Assembly (NCBI GenBank): GCA_965221655.1
Contig: OZ244906.1
Coordinates: 2,852,001-2,916,000 of the forward strand
DNA length: 64,000 nt
Direction: 5' to 3'
DNA from: Bin107 sp965221655
GTDB lineage: Bacteria; UBA8248
In this document: piece by piece, positions 26,619 through 35,347 of the stretch
Numbering within the stretch: position 1 is the stretch's first letter
Layout: each line of letters begins with the position of its first letter
Made by a program: the position numbers and the translations under genes
Notes under the pieces: model-generated
Database searches by the model: none
The model's input: only the letters and a program-made list of their open reading frames with translations
Told to the model about the DNA's origin: nothing

Positions 26619-27326
26619 GTGCCGACCCGAATCGAGGGCGGCGCGGTCCGGGAGATGTTCTCGGACATCGCACCCACCTACGACCTGCTGAACCGCCTGC
26701 TCAGTTTTGGCGTGGACCGCCTTTGGCGGAAGCGGGCGGTGGCGAACCTGCTGCGCGATCTGTCCCCCGGGGTGCACCTCCTCGACCTGGCGACGGGCAC
26801 GGCGGACGTGGCCTTGGAGATGCGCCGCGCCGCCGGGCGGGAGGCGCGCGTGGTGGGTGCGGATTTTGCCTTTCCCATGCTCGTGCGCGGAAAGCAGAAG
26901 GCGGCGAAAAAAAGCGCGCCACTCTCGCTGGTGCAGGCAGACGCCTTGCGCCTGCCCTTCGCTGCCGGGGCGTTCGACGGCGTGCTCATCGCCTTCGGCC
27001 TGCGCAACCTGGAGGATCGTCAGAGGGGTCTGGACGAGATGGGGCGGGTGATACGCCCGGGCGGCAGGCTCGTTGTTCTCGAATTCGGGCATCCCGCGGG
27101 TTTGTTCGGGCTTTTGTTCACCCTCTACTTCAAGGGGCTTCTGCCGCTCGTGGGGAGGCTCGTCTCCGCCCATCCAAGCGCGTATAATTACCTTCCCCGC
27201 ACCGTATACGAATTTCCGCGCGCGGAAGAACTTGCGCGGATGATGGAGGAAGCGGGCTTCCGCGAGGTGTGCCATCGTCCGATGACGGGGGGCATCGCCA
27301 CACTCCACGTCGGTGTGCGCGTATAG
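26619..27326 (+). CDS. ubiE: UbiE/MenG-type quinone C-methyltransferase
   Basis: A 235-residue SAM-dependent class I methyltransferase, last step of menaquinone or ubiquinone synthesis. Family signatures are DIAPTYDLLNRLLSFGVDRLWR at the N-terminus, the SAM loop LLDLATGTADVAL, GADFAFPML (acidic ribose contact) and the C-terminal YNYLPRTVYEFP. It starts at GTG 26619, 7 bp after the prenyltransferase. With ubiD and ubiA it forms a compact late-quinone operon. Confidence 0.93.
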   Translation: MPTRIEGGAVREMFSDIAPTYDLLNRLLSFGVDRLWRKRAVANLLRDLSPGVHLLDLATGTADVALEMRRAAGREARVVGADFAFPMLVRGKQKAAKKSAPLSLVQADALRLPFAAGAFDGVLIAFGLRNLEDRQRGLDEMGRVIRPGGRLVVLEFGHPAGLFGLLFTLYFKGLLPLVGRLVSAHPSAYNYLPRTVYEFPRAEELARMMEEAGFREVCHRPMTGGIATLHVGVRV

Positions 27327-27355
27327 CCCCCAGGCTTCCCCATGGAGGGACACGC

Positions 27356-29728
27356 ATGAATCCTCCGCCAGAGACGCTCATCGAGACGAACGACGCGGAC
27401 GTGCTTCGCCGTTTGGAGAAGCGGCTTCTCTGGCTTTCCACGTATAGCGTTCACTACGCGAACCACGTGCGCGACCGCGCGCAGGGCGTCAAGATCGGCG
27501 GCCACCAAGCGAGTTCTTCCTCCGTGGTGAGTCTGATGACGGCTATGTTCTTCCGTTGGCTCAAGACGGGCGACAGACTCGCCATCAAGCCTCACGCCTC
27601 TCCCGTGCTGCACGCGGCCCACGCCCTGCGGGGCGATTTGCCGATGGAGCGTCTGCGGGAGTTGCGCGCCTTCGGTGGTCTGCAGGCCTACCCGAGTCGC
27701 CTCAAGGACGAGTATCCCGTGGACTTCTCCACCGGGTCGCTCGGTCTTCCTTCGGTCGCCGCCGCCTTCGCTGCGCTCATGCAGTCCTACGTCGACGACC
27801 ACTTCGGCCCGGGGCCGCCCCAGCGTTTCATTTCCCTGGTGGGGGACGCGGAACTCGACGAGGGGAACGTGTGGGAAGCGCTCGCGGAGGAATACGTCTC
27901 CCACCTGGGCAACGTCATCTGGGTGGTGGACCTCAACCGCCAGAGCCTCGACCGCGTCGTGCCCGACGGGAAGGCGCAGCAGATTCGCGATCAGTTTCGC
28001 CTACACGGCTGGCGCGTGGTGGAACTCAAGTACGGAAAGCGCCTCCAGGCTGCATTCGCCCTGCCGGGCGGCGAGGTGTTGAGGCGACGCATCGACGACA
28101 TGTCGAACGGCGAATACCAGAGCCTCATCGCAAGGAGCGGACGAGAGATCAGGGAGGGCCTGACGCGCGGCGACGCCGGGGAGTACGGTGGACTCGCGGG
28201 CGTTTTGGATCGCTTTGAGGACGAAGCTCTGCCCGCCCTCCTCGCCGATCTGGGTGGGCACGATATGGAGTGCATTCTGGAGGCGCTCGACGAGGCCGAC
28301 CGGGAGCGCAACAGGCCCGTGATGGTTCTCGCGTACACCATCAAGGGCTGGGGGCTGCCCATCGCGGGCGATCCGATGAACCACGCCCAGCTTCTGAGCG
28401 CGGCGCAAATCGATGCGCTGCGTGATTCCGCCGGGCTCGCGCCGGGCGAGGAGCTGGCCCACTTGCCCGAGGACAGTCCCGAGGCGCGTGCCGTGGCGCG
28501 CGCGGTAGAGCGCTATGACGCGCGCGCCGTTCTCGCCAGAGAGGCGGCGACGCCCGCTCCGGTGCCGGAGGAGGTGGGCACGAACTTCCCCGCCACGACC
28601 TCCACGCAGGAGGCATTCGGCGCAATCATGACGCGGATCGCCCGCGAGGAGGAATTCGCGCGCCACGTCGTCACCACTTCGCCCGACGTGGCCGTGAGCA
28701 CGAGCCTGGGCGGATGGATCAACCGCTGCGGCGTGTATCACCCCGAGGGAAAGGCGGACTTCTTCGCCTTGCAGCAGGTGCAGCGACTCCTCAAGTGGGA
28801 GGAGTCCCCGTCGGGGCGGCACATCGAACTGGGAATCTCCGAGAACAACCTTATGCTGCTGCTCGCCGCCTTCGGTGTTTCGAAGGAACTTTGCGGGGTG
28901 CGCATCTGCCCCATCGGCACGCTCTACGACACGTTCATCAGCCGCTGTCTCGACGCTCTGCGCTACGCGGTCTACAACGGGGGGCGCTTCATCGTGGTGG
29001 CTACGCCGAGCGGAGTAAGCCTCGCACCCGAGGGAGGCGCGCACCAGAGCATTCTGCCGCCCGCGATCGCCTTGGGCATGCCCGGCCTTGAGGCCTATGA
29101 GCCGACTTTCGCCGTCGAGGTCGAGTGGTTGCTCCTCTCGGCGATACGCCGTGTGCTGGGAGAGGGGGAGTGCCCGGCGTTCTATCTGCGTCTGAGCACC
29201 AAGCCCGTCGACCAGAGTCTGCTGCCCGCAGAATGGCTTGCTGATTCCCTGGGACGCGAAGTGCTGCGGCGCAACGTTTTGGGAGGCGGCTACCTGCTTC
29301 ATTCTGCCAAGTCCCGGCCCGGCTATCGCGCGGGCGTGAACGCGGTGAACCTGTTCGCGAGCGGCGTCATGACACCCGAGGCTCTTGCCGCCGCACATGC
29401 GCTCGCAAGCGAGGGTGTATACGTCAACGTCTTCGTGCTCACGAGTGCGGATAGGGTCTACGCCGATCACAAGGAGGCGAAGCGCGCGGGCCGCCCCTCG
29501 CGCCTCGAGATGATGGTGGGCGAGGAACACTGCGACAACCCCGTCGTCTCCGTGCTGGACGGCCACTCGCTCGCGCTCTCGTTCCTGGGTGGTGCGCTGG
29601 GCGCGGCCCAGACCTGTCTGGGCACGGATAGCTTCGGCCAGAGTGGGCTGGCGCACGAGGTCTACGATGCGCTCGAAATCGGCCAGTCCCACATCGAGGC
29701 CGCCTGCCGCAATGCACTGGCGGGGTGA
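27356..29728 (+). CDS. Transketolase-like 2-oxoacid dehydrogenase E1 (AceE-type) subunit
   Basis: A 790-residue thiamine-diphosphate enzyme with the single-chain transketolase/AceE arrangement. The TPP/Mg motif is GDAELDEGNVWEAL ... VVDLNRQS (about residues 165-200), KIGGHQASSSSVVSLMTAMFF is the N-terminal pyrophosphate region, and HIELGISENNLMLLLAAFG supplies the catalytic glutamate in the pyrimidine domain. It is about 100 residues shorter than E. coli AceE, and no E2 (lipoyl) or E3 gene is adjacent. It could be a pyruvate dehydrogenase E1 working with an unlinked E2/E3 or a separate transketolase-type enzyme. The ATG at 27356 follows GGAGGGACACGC. Confidence 0.82.
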   Translation: MNPPPETLIETNDADVLRRLEKRLLWLSTYSVHYANHVRDRAQGVKIGGHQASSSSVVSLMTAMFFRWLKTGDRLAIKPHASPVLHAAHALRGDLPMERLRELRAFGGLQAYPSRLKDEYPVDFSTGSLGLPSVAAAFAALMQSYVDDHFGPGPPQRFISLVGDAELDEGNVWEALAEEYVSHLGNVIWVVDLNRQSLDRVVPDGKAQQIRDQFRLHGWRVVELKYGKRLQAAFALPGGEVLRRRIDDMSNGEYQSLIARSGREIREGLTRGDAGEYGGLAGVLDRFEDEALPALLADLGGHDMECILEALDEADRERNRPVMVLAYTIKGWGLPIAGDPMNHAQLLSAAQIDALRDSAGLAPGEELAHLPEDSPEARAVARAVERYDARAVLAREAATPAPVPEEVGTNFPATTSTQEAFGAIMTRIAREEEFARHVVTTSPDVAVSTSLGGWINRCGVYHPEGKADFFALQQVQRLLKWEESPSGRHIELGISENNLMLLLAAFGVSKELCGVRICPIGTLYDTFISRCLDALRYAVYNGGRFIVVATPSGVSLAPEGGAHQSILPPAIALGMPGLEAYEPTFAVEVEWLLLSAIRRVLGEGECPAFYLRLSTKPVDQSLLPAEWLADSLGREVLRRNVLGGGYLLHSAKSRPGYRAGVNAVNLFASGVMTPEALAAAHALASEGVYVNVFVLTSADRVYADHKEAKRAGRPSRLEMMVGEEHCDNPVVSVLDGHSLALSFLGGALGAAQTCLGTDSFGQSGLAHEVYDALEIGQSHIEAACRNALAG

Positions 29729-29741
29729 GGGGGGTGGGTGG

Positions 29742-30863
29742 ATGAGGGATACGATAAAACGCAGGCTAGAGCATATCAAGCAAAACAAGACGTGGTATGT
29801 GTTGATCGCCTTGATCTTGATAGTTTTCGTCCTCGCGATCTGGTGTTTGTGGGATTGGCTTCGACAAACTCCGAATGGTTATGAATCGCCCTCCACGACT
29901 ATACGCAATCTTGGCTTGTTCATCGCAGCCCCCATCGCTCTTTGGCTTGCTTGGTGGCGTGCCCGGGTGGCGGATCAGCAAGCGGAGGCGGCACGTCGAC
30001 AGATAGAAGTCTCCCAGCAAAGCCTGCGCAACGAACGCTACCAAAAGGGCACGGAAATGTTCGGCAGCGCGGTGCTATCGACTCGTCTCGGAGGCATCTA
30101 CGCTCTTACGCGTCTGGCCCGTGAGGATCCGGATGAATACTATACCCAGATTATGAGCCTGTTCTGTACATTTGTTCGCAACCCACCCGCTCAGGAAGCC
30201 GGGGGTGCCGAACGAGCGGTGCAGATGGAAAAAGAAGGGGACTCTGAATTGCATGAATTGCGCCCGGACGTTCAGGCGGTCATGGATGCGATTGGTTCAC
30301 GTCGTGAAAGAGAGTTGCAGATAGAAAAGCGGGAAGGTTACGAGTTGGATCTGAGTGGAGCGAAACTTCGCCACGGAGAGTTTAAGGAAATGAATTTGTC
30401 TCGTGTGCGACTTTTTCAGGCAGATTTGTCTCGCGCAAAACTTGTTCAGGTGGACTTGACTGGCGCGTTTCTCCTAGGAGCAAACATGTCTAGAGCACAT
30501 CTCGCCGGAGCCAAATTAGAAGAGGCACAGATTGGAGAGTTTCCCGACTGGATTTACGAGAACCCTCAAGTAGACTTGTCATCTGCAAATCTGGTTTCAG
30601 CCGAGTTGCGTGGTGCGAAACTTATCGGAGCAAAATTGTCGGGAGCCAATTTGGGGAATGCAATTCTTGAGAACGCAAACCTTACTGGTGCGATATTTTC
30701 AGATGAAAATGGAGAAAACCCAGCCAAGGAGTTGGTGAAAGAGCAACTCAACAAGGCTTGGGCTGTTCATTCTAAACCGCCTCAGTTGAATGGCGTGAAA
30801 GACTTTAAAACCGGTGAGCAGTTGGTATGGGAGGGAGGGCGCGCTCCTGCTAGCAATCTATGA
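29742..30863 (+). CDS. Membrane-anchored pentapeptide-repeat protein
   Basis: A 373-residue protein with two membrane segments (about residues 19-40 and 56-72), a charged helical linker, and two blocks of A(D/N)LxX pentapeptide repeats (about residues 203-265 and 282-325) separated by a non-repeat stretch around PDWIYENPQVD. Examples are LSGAKLRHGEF, LSRAKLVQVDL and GANLGNAILENANLTGAIF. Such repeats form a right-handed quadrilateral beta-helix; function varies and none can be assigned. The 3' half is clearly AT-richer than the flanking genes, with A-rich lysine and asparagine codons, which suggests recent acquisition. The ATG at 29742 lies 14 bp after the preceding gene. Confidence 0.82.
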   Translation: MRDTIKRRLEHIKQNKTWYVLIALILIVFVLAIWCLWDWLRQTPNGYESPSTTIRNLGLFIAAPIALWLAWWRARVADQQAEAARRQIEVSQQSLRNERYQKGTEMFGSAVLSTRLGGIYALTRLAREDPDEYYTQIMSLFCTFVRNPPAQEAGGAERAVQMEKEGDSELHELRPDVQAVMDAIGSRRERELQIEKREGYELDLSGAKLRHGEFKEMNLSRVRLFQADLSRAKLVQVDLTGAFLLGANMSRAHLAGAKLEEAQIGEFPDWIYENPQVDLSSANLVSAELRGAKLIGAKLSGANLGNAILENANLTGAIFSDENGENPAKELVKEQLNKAWAVHSKPPQLNGVKDFKTGEQLVWEGGRAPASNL

Positions 30864-30975
30864 TAAGTTATCTTAGTTGATTTTATCCGCCACGAAGACC
30901 CTTTGCCCCGTCGCCGAACCGGAAGCGTTTTGCCTTTTTCTGGGTATTCTCCCATGCCGCCCGCCGACCGAGGGT

Positions 30976-31005
30976 TTGACATCCTGCGGAATTTCTCCCT
31001 ATGCT
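30976..31005 (+). promoter_or_regulatory. Candidate sigma70 promoter for the selenoprotein operon
   Basis: TTGACA and TATGCT are separated by 18 bp, inside the 353-bp stretch between the pentapeptide-repeat gene and the selenoprotein gene. Transcription would start near 31012, leaving a leader of about 200 nt that contains the short frame at 31047. Bases 30864-30975 contain nothing else recognisable. Confidence 0.55.
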
Positions 31006-31046
31006 TGTTGTATCCGAAGATAATCGAAAAATGCGGGGAGAATCGC

Positions 31047-31220
31047 ATGAGAAGAGATGCTTCTCCAGGGTTGGCGGTGCACGTCAGGAGGGGAGGCGTC
31101 TGCGAGGAGTTCCGGCAGGGGAGCGCGGCGTCGCGCCTTCGGTCGTGTGAGATGCGCCGCGGCGCTCTCTCCGGCGCGGGATGCGCGTTTTCTGTCTTTG
31201 CGGGGGGAGTTCGGGCATGA
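31047..31220 (+). CDS. Possible 57-residue leader peptide coupled to the selenoprotein gene
   Basis: An ATG with a good ribosome site (GGGGAG, six bases upstream) opens a 57-codon frame whose TGA overlaps the ATG of the selenoprotein gene as ATGA. The peptide is Arg/Gly-rich with three cysteines and resembles no family I know. It could be a translational-coupling leader or simply an open frame in GC-rich DNA; codon choice alone cannot decide. Confidence 0.35.
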   Translation: MRRDASPGLAVHVRRGGVCEEFRQGSAASRLRSCEMRRGALSGAGCAFSVFAGGVRA

Positions 31221-32830
31221 ACGAAAGCAGTCGTATCGAAATCGTCAACCCCGTCGCCGCCGTGGCGCAAGAGAAGGGTCCCTCGGTTGTGGGCGTCGCC
31301 GTCAAGAACCTGGCCGGGCTGCGCATCGCTCTGCTGGACAACAGCATGCCCCACGCGGGCGATTTTCTGGGCTATGTCGGCCAGGTCTTTGCCGAGGAAC
31401 ACGACGCGCGCCTGCTGGTGCGCAAGAAGCGCTGGGCCGCCGAGGGCGCCGGGCAGGAGACGCTCGAGGAGATCGCGTCGAACTGCGACGTGGCGCTCAC
31501 GGGCTTCGGGGTCTGAGGGGGCTGCACGTCGTGGAGTATCCACGACTCGGTTGAACTCGAAAAGCGCGGCATTCCCACCGTCGTGGTGGTGGGCAATGGC
31601 TTTGAGACGGCGGCGCGCAGCTTCGCCCGCGCTTATAAGTCCCCCTGCCTGCGTCTTCTCCTCGTGGATGATACCGTCGCCCACCAGGGGGGAGATACCC
31701 TCGTGCGCATCGCACGCGAGGGTGTGGACGCGGTGGCTGCCGAGTGGATGAACACGGCGGAGGAGAAGGCACCCGCACCCGCCGCAGAGGAACCCATCGA
31801 ACGCATCCTCGTTATAGAGGGAGACCCCGCGGGTGCGAACCGCGCGCTGCTGGATTTGGGCGCGACGGACGGACTTCCCGTCATCCCTCCCGCTCTCGAC
31901 GTAGTGGAGAAGTACGTGGCGGCTTCGGGCAGGCGGGGGGAGGAGGTAATCGCCCGCCTCATGCCGCGCATGGCGGACGTTACAGTCGAGCGCATCGCGG
32001 CCAACGCCGTCATGGCGGGCTGCGCCCCCGGTGCCATGCCTGTTCTCCTCACGGCGGTCGAGGCTATGGCGCAGGAGGAATTTCACGTCAACCACGTTGT
32101 CACGACGGCGCACACCCTGTTTCCCATCGTCGTGGTGAACGGCCCCGTCGCGCGCGAGATTGGCATGAGCGACGGACGCGACCTCAGCCCGCGCGGCTGG
32201 GGGGTGAACGCCTCCATCGGGCGCGCGGTGCGCCTCGTCATGTCGAACTGCATAGCCGATCTCGACAACCAGGGCGCCACTTGCCAGGGCCATTTCGCCA
32301 AGTATTTCGACGCGATTACCGAAAACGTCGAGCAAAGCCCCTGGCCGCCGCTTCACGTGGAGAAGGGCTTCGCAGAGGCGGACAACGTGGTTACGGTGTT
32401 CACCGCGGAACCCCTCCACATGGTCGACGACCACAGCGCACTCACCGCGCAGGGCATCCTGGGCACCTTCGGGAGCGTAATTGCGTGCTCGGGCACGCGG
32501 CCCCAGTTCGGGCGGTGCGAGCTCATGCTCGTTTTCGGCCCCGCCCACGCGAACAAGGTGTTCCAGGGAGGATTCGACAAGAACCTCGTGCGCGATTTTC
32601 TCTACGAGGTCTACCGGATTCCGGTTGCGTCCTATCCCCCCGAGGCGCGTGAGCGCTGGAGCGAGTGGAAGCAGATGCTCTACGGAGTGAACACGGTGGA
32701 GGGCGCGACCGTGCCCATCGTCGAGGAGAAAGACGACATCACCATCGTGGTGCACGGCGGCGCGGGGCCGAACTCGCTCTTTGCCCCGGGCGTGGTCAAC
32801 CATCGCTCCGTGACGCGAAAGATATCGTAG
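31217..32830 (+). CDS. UGSC/GrdB-like selenoprotein (in-frame TGA = selenocysteine)
   Basis: Read through the TGA at 31514-31516, this is one 537-residue protein; without read-through the frame stops at residue 99. Residues 1-185 form a domain whose motif ALTGFGVUGGCTSWS has Sec100 and Cys103 in a U-x-x-C pair followed by RGIPTVVVVGNGF. This matches the UGSC family of (seleno)proteins and, from memory, the UGTC Sec site of glycine and proline reductases (GrdB/PrdB). Residues about 215-537 form a second domain (DGLPVIPPALDVVEKYV ... GCAPGAMPVLL ... NASIGRAVRLV) that is paralogous to the whole next gene. The ATG at 31217 follows GGGGGGAG. The redox or reductive-cleavage role is inferred from the U-x-x-C motif; the substrate is unknown. 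Confidence 0.88.
31514..31546 (+). promoter_or_regulatory. Selenocysteine TGA with SECIS-like hairpin
   Basis: Twelve bases after the TGA a perfect 7-bp stem begins, GTCGTGG (31528-31534) and CCACGAC (31540-31546), around loop AGTAT. The loop begins 19 nt after the TGA and has a G among its first two bases, which fits the loose bacterial SECIS rules (short apical loop 16-37 nt after the UGA). SelB would bind here to direct Sec insertion. Confidence 0.78.
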
Positions 32831-32833
32831 GCT

Positions 32834-33844
32834 ATGCCCGAGGCGCTCCCGCCGGATGCCGCGGCCGCCATCGAAGCGGCGATGGAAGAGGAGCCCGGCG
32901 ACGGCCTGCCCATCGTCCCGCCTACGCGCGAGGCGGTGGACGCCATGCTCGCCGCTGTCCGGAAAGGAGCGGGTGACGTGCTAGGGGTAATGCCGCCCGC
33001 AATGGAAGAGGTGACGGTGGAAGAGGCGGCCGTCTGCGCGGTGGCCGCCGGGTGCAAGCCCGCATGTTTTCCGGTGGTTCTGGCGGCGCTCGAGGCGGTG
33101 ATGGAGCCCGCGTTCAACTTTTTGGCCATCCAGGCGACGACCGAGCTTGCTTCGCCTCTGGTGATCGTCCACGGACCGATCGCCGCGCGGCTCGGGGTGC
33201 ACGCGGGGAGCGGATGCCTGGGGCCGGGTTTTCGGGCGAACGCCACCATTGGCCGCGCCGTGCGTCTTGCCTCCGTGCGGCTGGGCATGGCGACGCCGGG
33301 CGAAACCGACATGGCGACGTTCGGCCACGGCGGAAAGTTTTCCGCCTGCTTCGCCGAGGCGGCCTGTTCCTGGAAGCCGATCCACACGACGCGGGGGTTT
33401 CACGCTGAGGAGAGCGCGGTGACGGTGGTGGGGGCGGACGCCCCGGTGAACGTGAACGATTTTGCGAGCGGCAACGCCGCGGGCGTGTTGCGCATGATCG
33501 CGGGCACGATGTCCTATCCCGGCTCGAACAACGCCCAGGGTGGCGGGGAGGTGCTTGTCGTTCTGAGCCCCCAGCATCTGGCGCTTCTCGCCTCGGACGG
33601 CATGGGCCGCGCGGACGTGCAGCAAGCACTCTTCCAGCAGGCGCGCACGCCGCTCGACGCCTTTTCGCCCGAGGTGGCCGAGCGCGTGCGAGCCAAACGC
33701 CCCGGTGCCCCGGAAAGTGCCGTACCCGTCGCGGACGGGCCGGAGAGCATTCTCCTCGCCGTGGCAGGAGGTCCGGGGAGCCACACGCTGTTCTTCCCCA
33801 CGTACGGCGCGACCCGGGCGGTAACGAAGCCCGTTGGGCACTGA
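32834..33844 (+). CDS. Paralogue of the selenoprotein C-terminal domain
   Basis: A 336-residue protein without a named function. From DGLPIVPPTREAVDAML onward it aligns along its whole length with residues about 215-537 of the preceding selenoprotein; shared blocks include AAGCKPACFPVVLAALEAV, GPIAARLG, NATIGRAVRLA and a glycine-rich C-terminus AGGPGSHTLF. It lacks the Sec domain. It starts at ATG 32834, three bases after the selenoprotein stop, so the two products are probably made together and may form a hetero-oligomer. Confidence 0.85.
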   Translation: MPEALPPDAAAAIEAAMEEEPGDGLPIVPPTREAVDAMLAAVRKGAGDVLGVMPPAMEEVTVEEAAVCAVAAGCKPACFPVVLAALEAVMEPAFNFLAIQATTELASPLVIVHGPIAARLGVHAGSGCLGPGFRANATIGRAVRLASVRLGMATPGETDMATFGHGGKFSACFAEAACSWKPIHTTRGFHAEESAVTVVGADAPVNVNDFASGNAAGVLRMIAGTMSYPGSNNAQGGGEVLVVLSPQHLALLASDGMGRADVQQALFQQARTPLDAFSPEVAERVRAKRPGAPESAVPVADGPESILLAVAGGPGSHTLFFPTYGATRAVTKPVGH

Positions 33845-33903
33845 GAGAATGGCCACGTGGAAAGCCTGAGCAAGGTCTGCGGGTGCAAAGGGGGGAGACA
33901 CTG

Positions 33904-35289
33904 ATGGCGGAGAGAGGCAGCGTCGACGTTCTCGTGGTGGGAGCGGGCATGGCCGGAGTGTGCGCCGCGATAGCGGCGGCGCGCGGCGGTGCGCGCACCG
34001 TCCTCACGGATCGCTTCGCCTTCCTGGGCGGCAACGCGACGGCGGGCCTTCTGGGCAACTTTCTCACCTTCCACAACATGAAGGGGGAGCAGATATGTAA
34101 CGGCATCCCCCAGGAGATCGTGGACGAACTCATCCGCCTGGGCGGCGCCTTTCCCGAAGGCCACCTCCACAATGCCTATGGCAATTCCTACTCGGTAACG
34201 CCCGTGGACGCCGAGGTGCTCAAGCTCGTTGCCCAGAAGCTCTGCCTCGAGGCGGGCGTGGACCTGGTATTGAACACCTACACCATCGGGCCCGTCATGG
34301 AGGGCGACCGCGTGGCGGGTGCGCGGATGGTGAACAAGAGCGGGGAGAGCGAAATACGCGCGCGCATCGTCATCGACGCGAGCGGGGACGCGGACCTCGC
34401 CGCGCAGGCGGGTGCGCCCTTCCTTCTGGGCGACGAGGAAGGGAAGACGATGTCCATCAGCCTCTTCTCGCGGATGGGGAACGTGAATCTCGACAAGCAT
34501 CTCGCACACGTCAAGGCCAACCCGACGCAGTTCATGCTTGGCGAGGATCCCTACATCGGCAAGACGCGCGAGGAAATAGCCGCCGGGCTGCGCACCCACA
34601 AGGACTACCCTCTCGTCACCGGATACTACGAGTCGGTCAAGCTCGCCCAGTCGCGCGGGGAGTTTCACCCGAACCGCCAGCGGGTGGTGTTTTCCATCAC
34701 CACCATTCCGGGGGTGGTAACCATCAACTCGACGAGCATGCTGGGCTACAGCGGCGTCGACAACGACGATCTGAACCAGGTTGCCGTCGAGGGCCGCGAG
34801 CAGATATTCAAGGTGCGTGATTTCTTCCGCAAGTACGCCCCGGGTTTCGAGGAGTGCTATGTCGTGGATTCGGCGGCGGCCATCGGGGTGCGCGAGACGC
34901 GCCGCATCGATGGCGAGGAAACCCTCACCACCGAGGCTTGTGTCGAGGCGCGCAAGGGACCGCGCGACATCGGCCGGGGAGCCTACTGCCTCGACGTGCA
35001 CCAGCCCACGGGCGTGATCGAGCACAAGCACATCGAGGGGGGTGAATCCTACGGCATTCCCTACGGCGTGATGCTCCCCCGCAAGATAGAGAATTGCCTC
35101 GTGGCGGGCCGGTGCGTGTCGAGCGACCGCTTCGCGAACGGCTCGGTGCGCAACCAGGCACACGCCATGACCATCGGCCAGGCGGCGGGAACGGCGGCGG
35201 CCATGTGTGTGGAGCATAAGACGACTCCGCGCGGGTTGCCCGTCGATCGCCTGCGAGAGAAATTGCACGAGAGCGGGGCGGTGGTGTGA
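33904..35289 (+). CDS. FAD-dependent oxidoreductase
   Basis: A 461-residue flavoprotein of the FAD_oxidored (PF12831-like) type. GAGMAG (residues 13-18) is the dinucleotide-binding loop, followed by RFAFLGGNATAGLLGN, the RIVIDASGDADLAAQAGAP motif and the C-terminal CLVAGRCVSSD ... MTIGQAAGTAAA flavin contact. The family often oxidises or reduces carbon skeletons of sugars or organic acids, but no substrate can be named. The ATG at 33904 behind GGGGGGAG is preferred over an upstream in-frame GTG. It sits between the selenoprotein pair and an ABC importer in the same orientation. Confidence 0.88.
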   Translation: MAERGSVDVLVVGAGMAGVCAAIAAARGGARTVLTDRFAFLGGNATAGLLGNFLTFHNMKGEQICNGIPQEIVDELIRLGGAFPEGHLHNAYGNSYSVTPVDAEVLKLVAQKLCLEAGVDLVLNTYTIGPVMEGDRVAGARMVNKSGESEIRARIVIDASGDADLAAQAGAPFLLGDEEGKTMSISLFSRMGNVNLDKHLAHVKANPTQFMLGEDPYIGKTREEIAAGLRTHKDYPLVTGYYESVKLAQSRGEFHPNRQRVVFSITTIPGVVTINSTSMLGYSGVDNDDLNQVAVEGREQIFKVRDFFRKYAPGFEECYVVDSAAAIGVRETRRIDGEETLTTEACVEARKGPRDIGRGAYCLDVHQPTGVIEHKHIEGGESYGIPYGVMLPRKIENCLVAGRCVSSDRFANGSVRNQAHAMTIGQAAGTAAAMCVEHKTTPRGLPVDRLREKLHESGAVV

Positions 35290-35347
35290 CCGCCCCCGGT
35301 GGTTCGCGTCATGTCGAATCGATTACCCAGACGAGGGAGGAGAAGCG

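Noticed and set aside
31514..31516. Nonsense mutation or sequencing error splitting a gene
   Set aside because: The reading frame is the same on both sides, the residue falls in a known U-x-x-C motif and a SECIS-like hairpin follows. A second TGA in a SelW-like protein supports Sec decoding.
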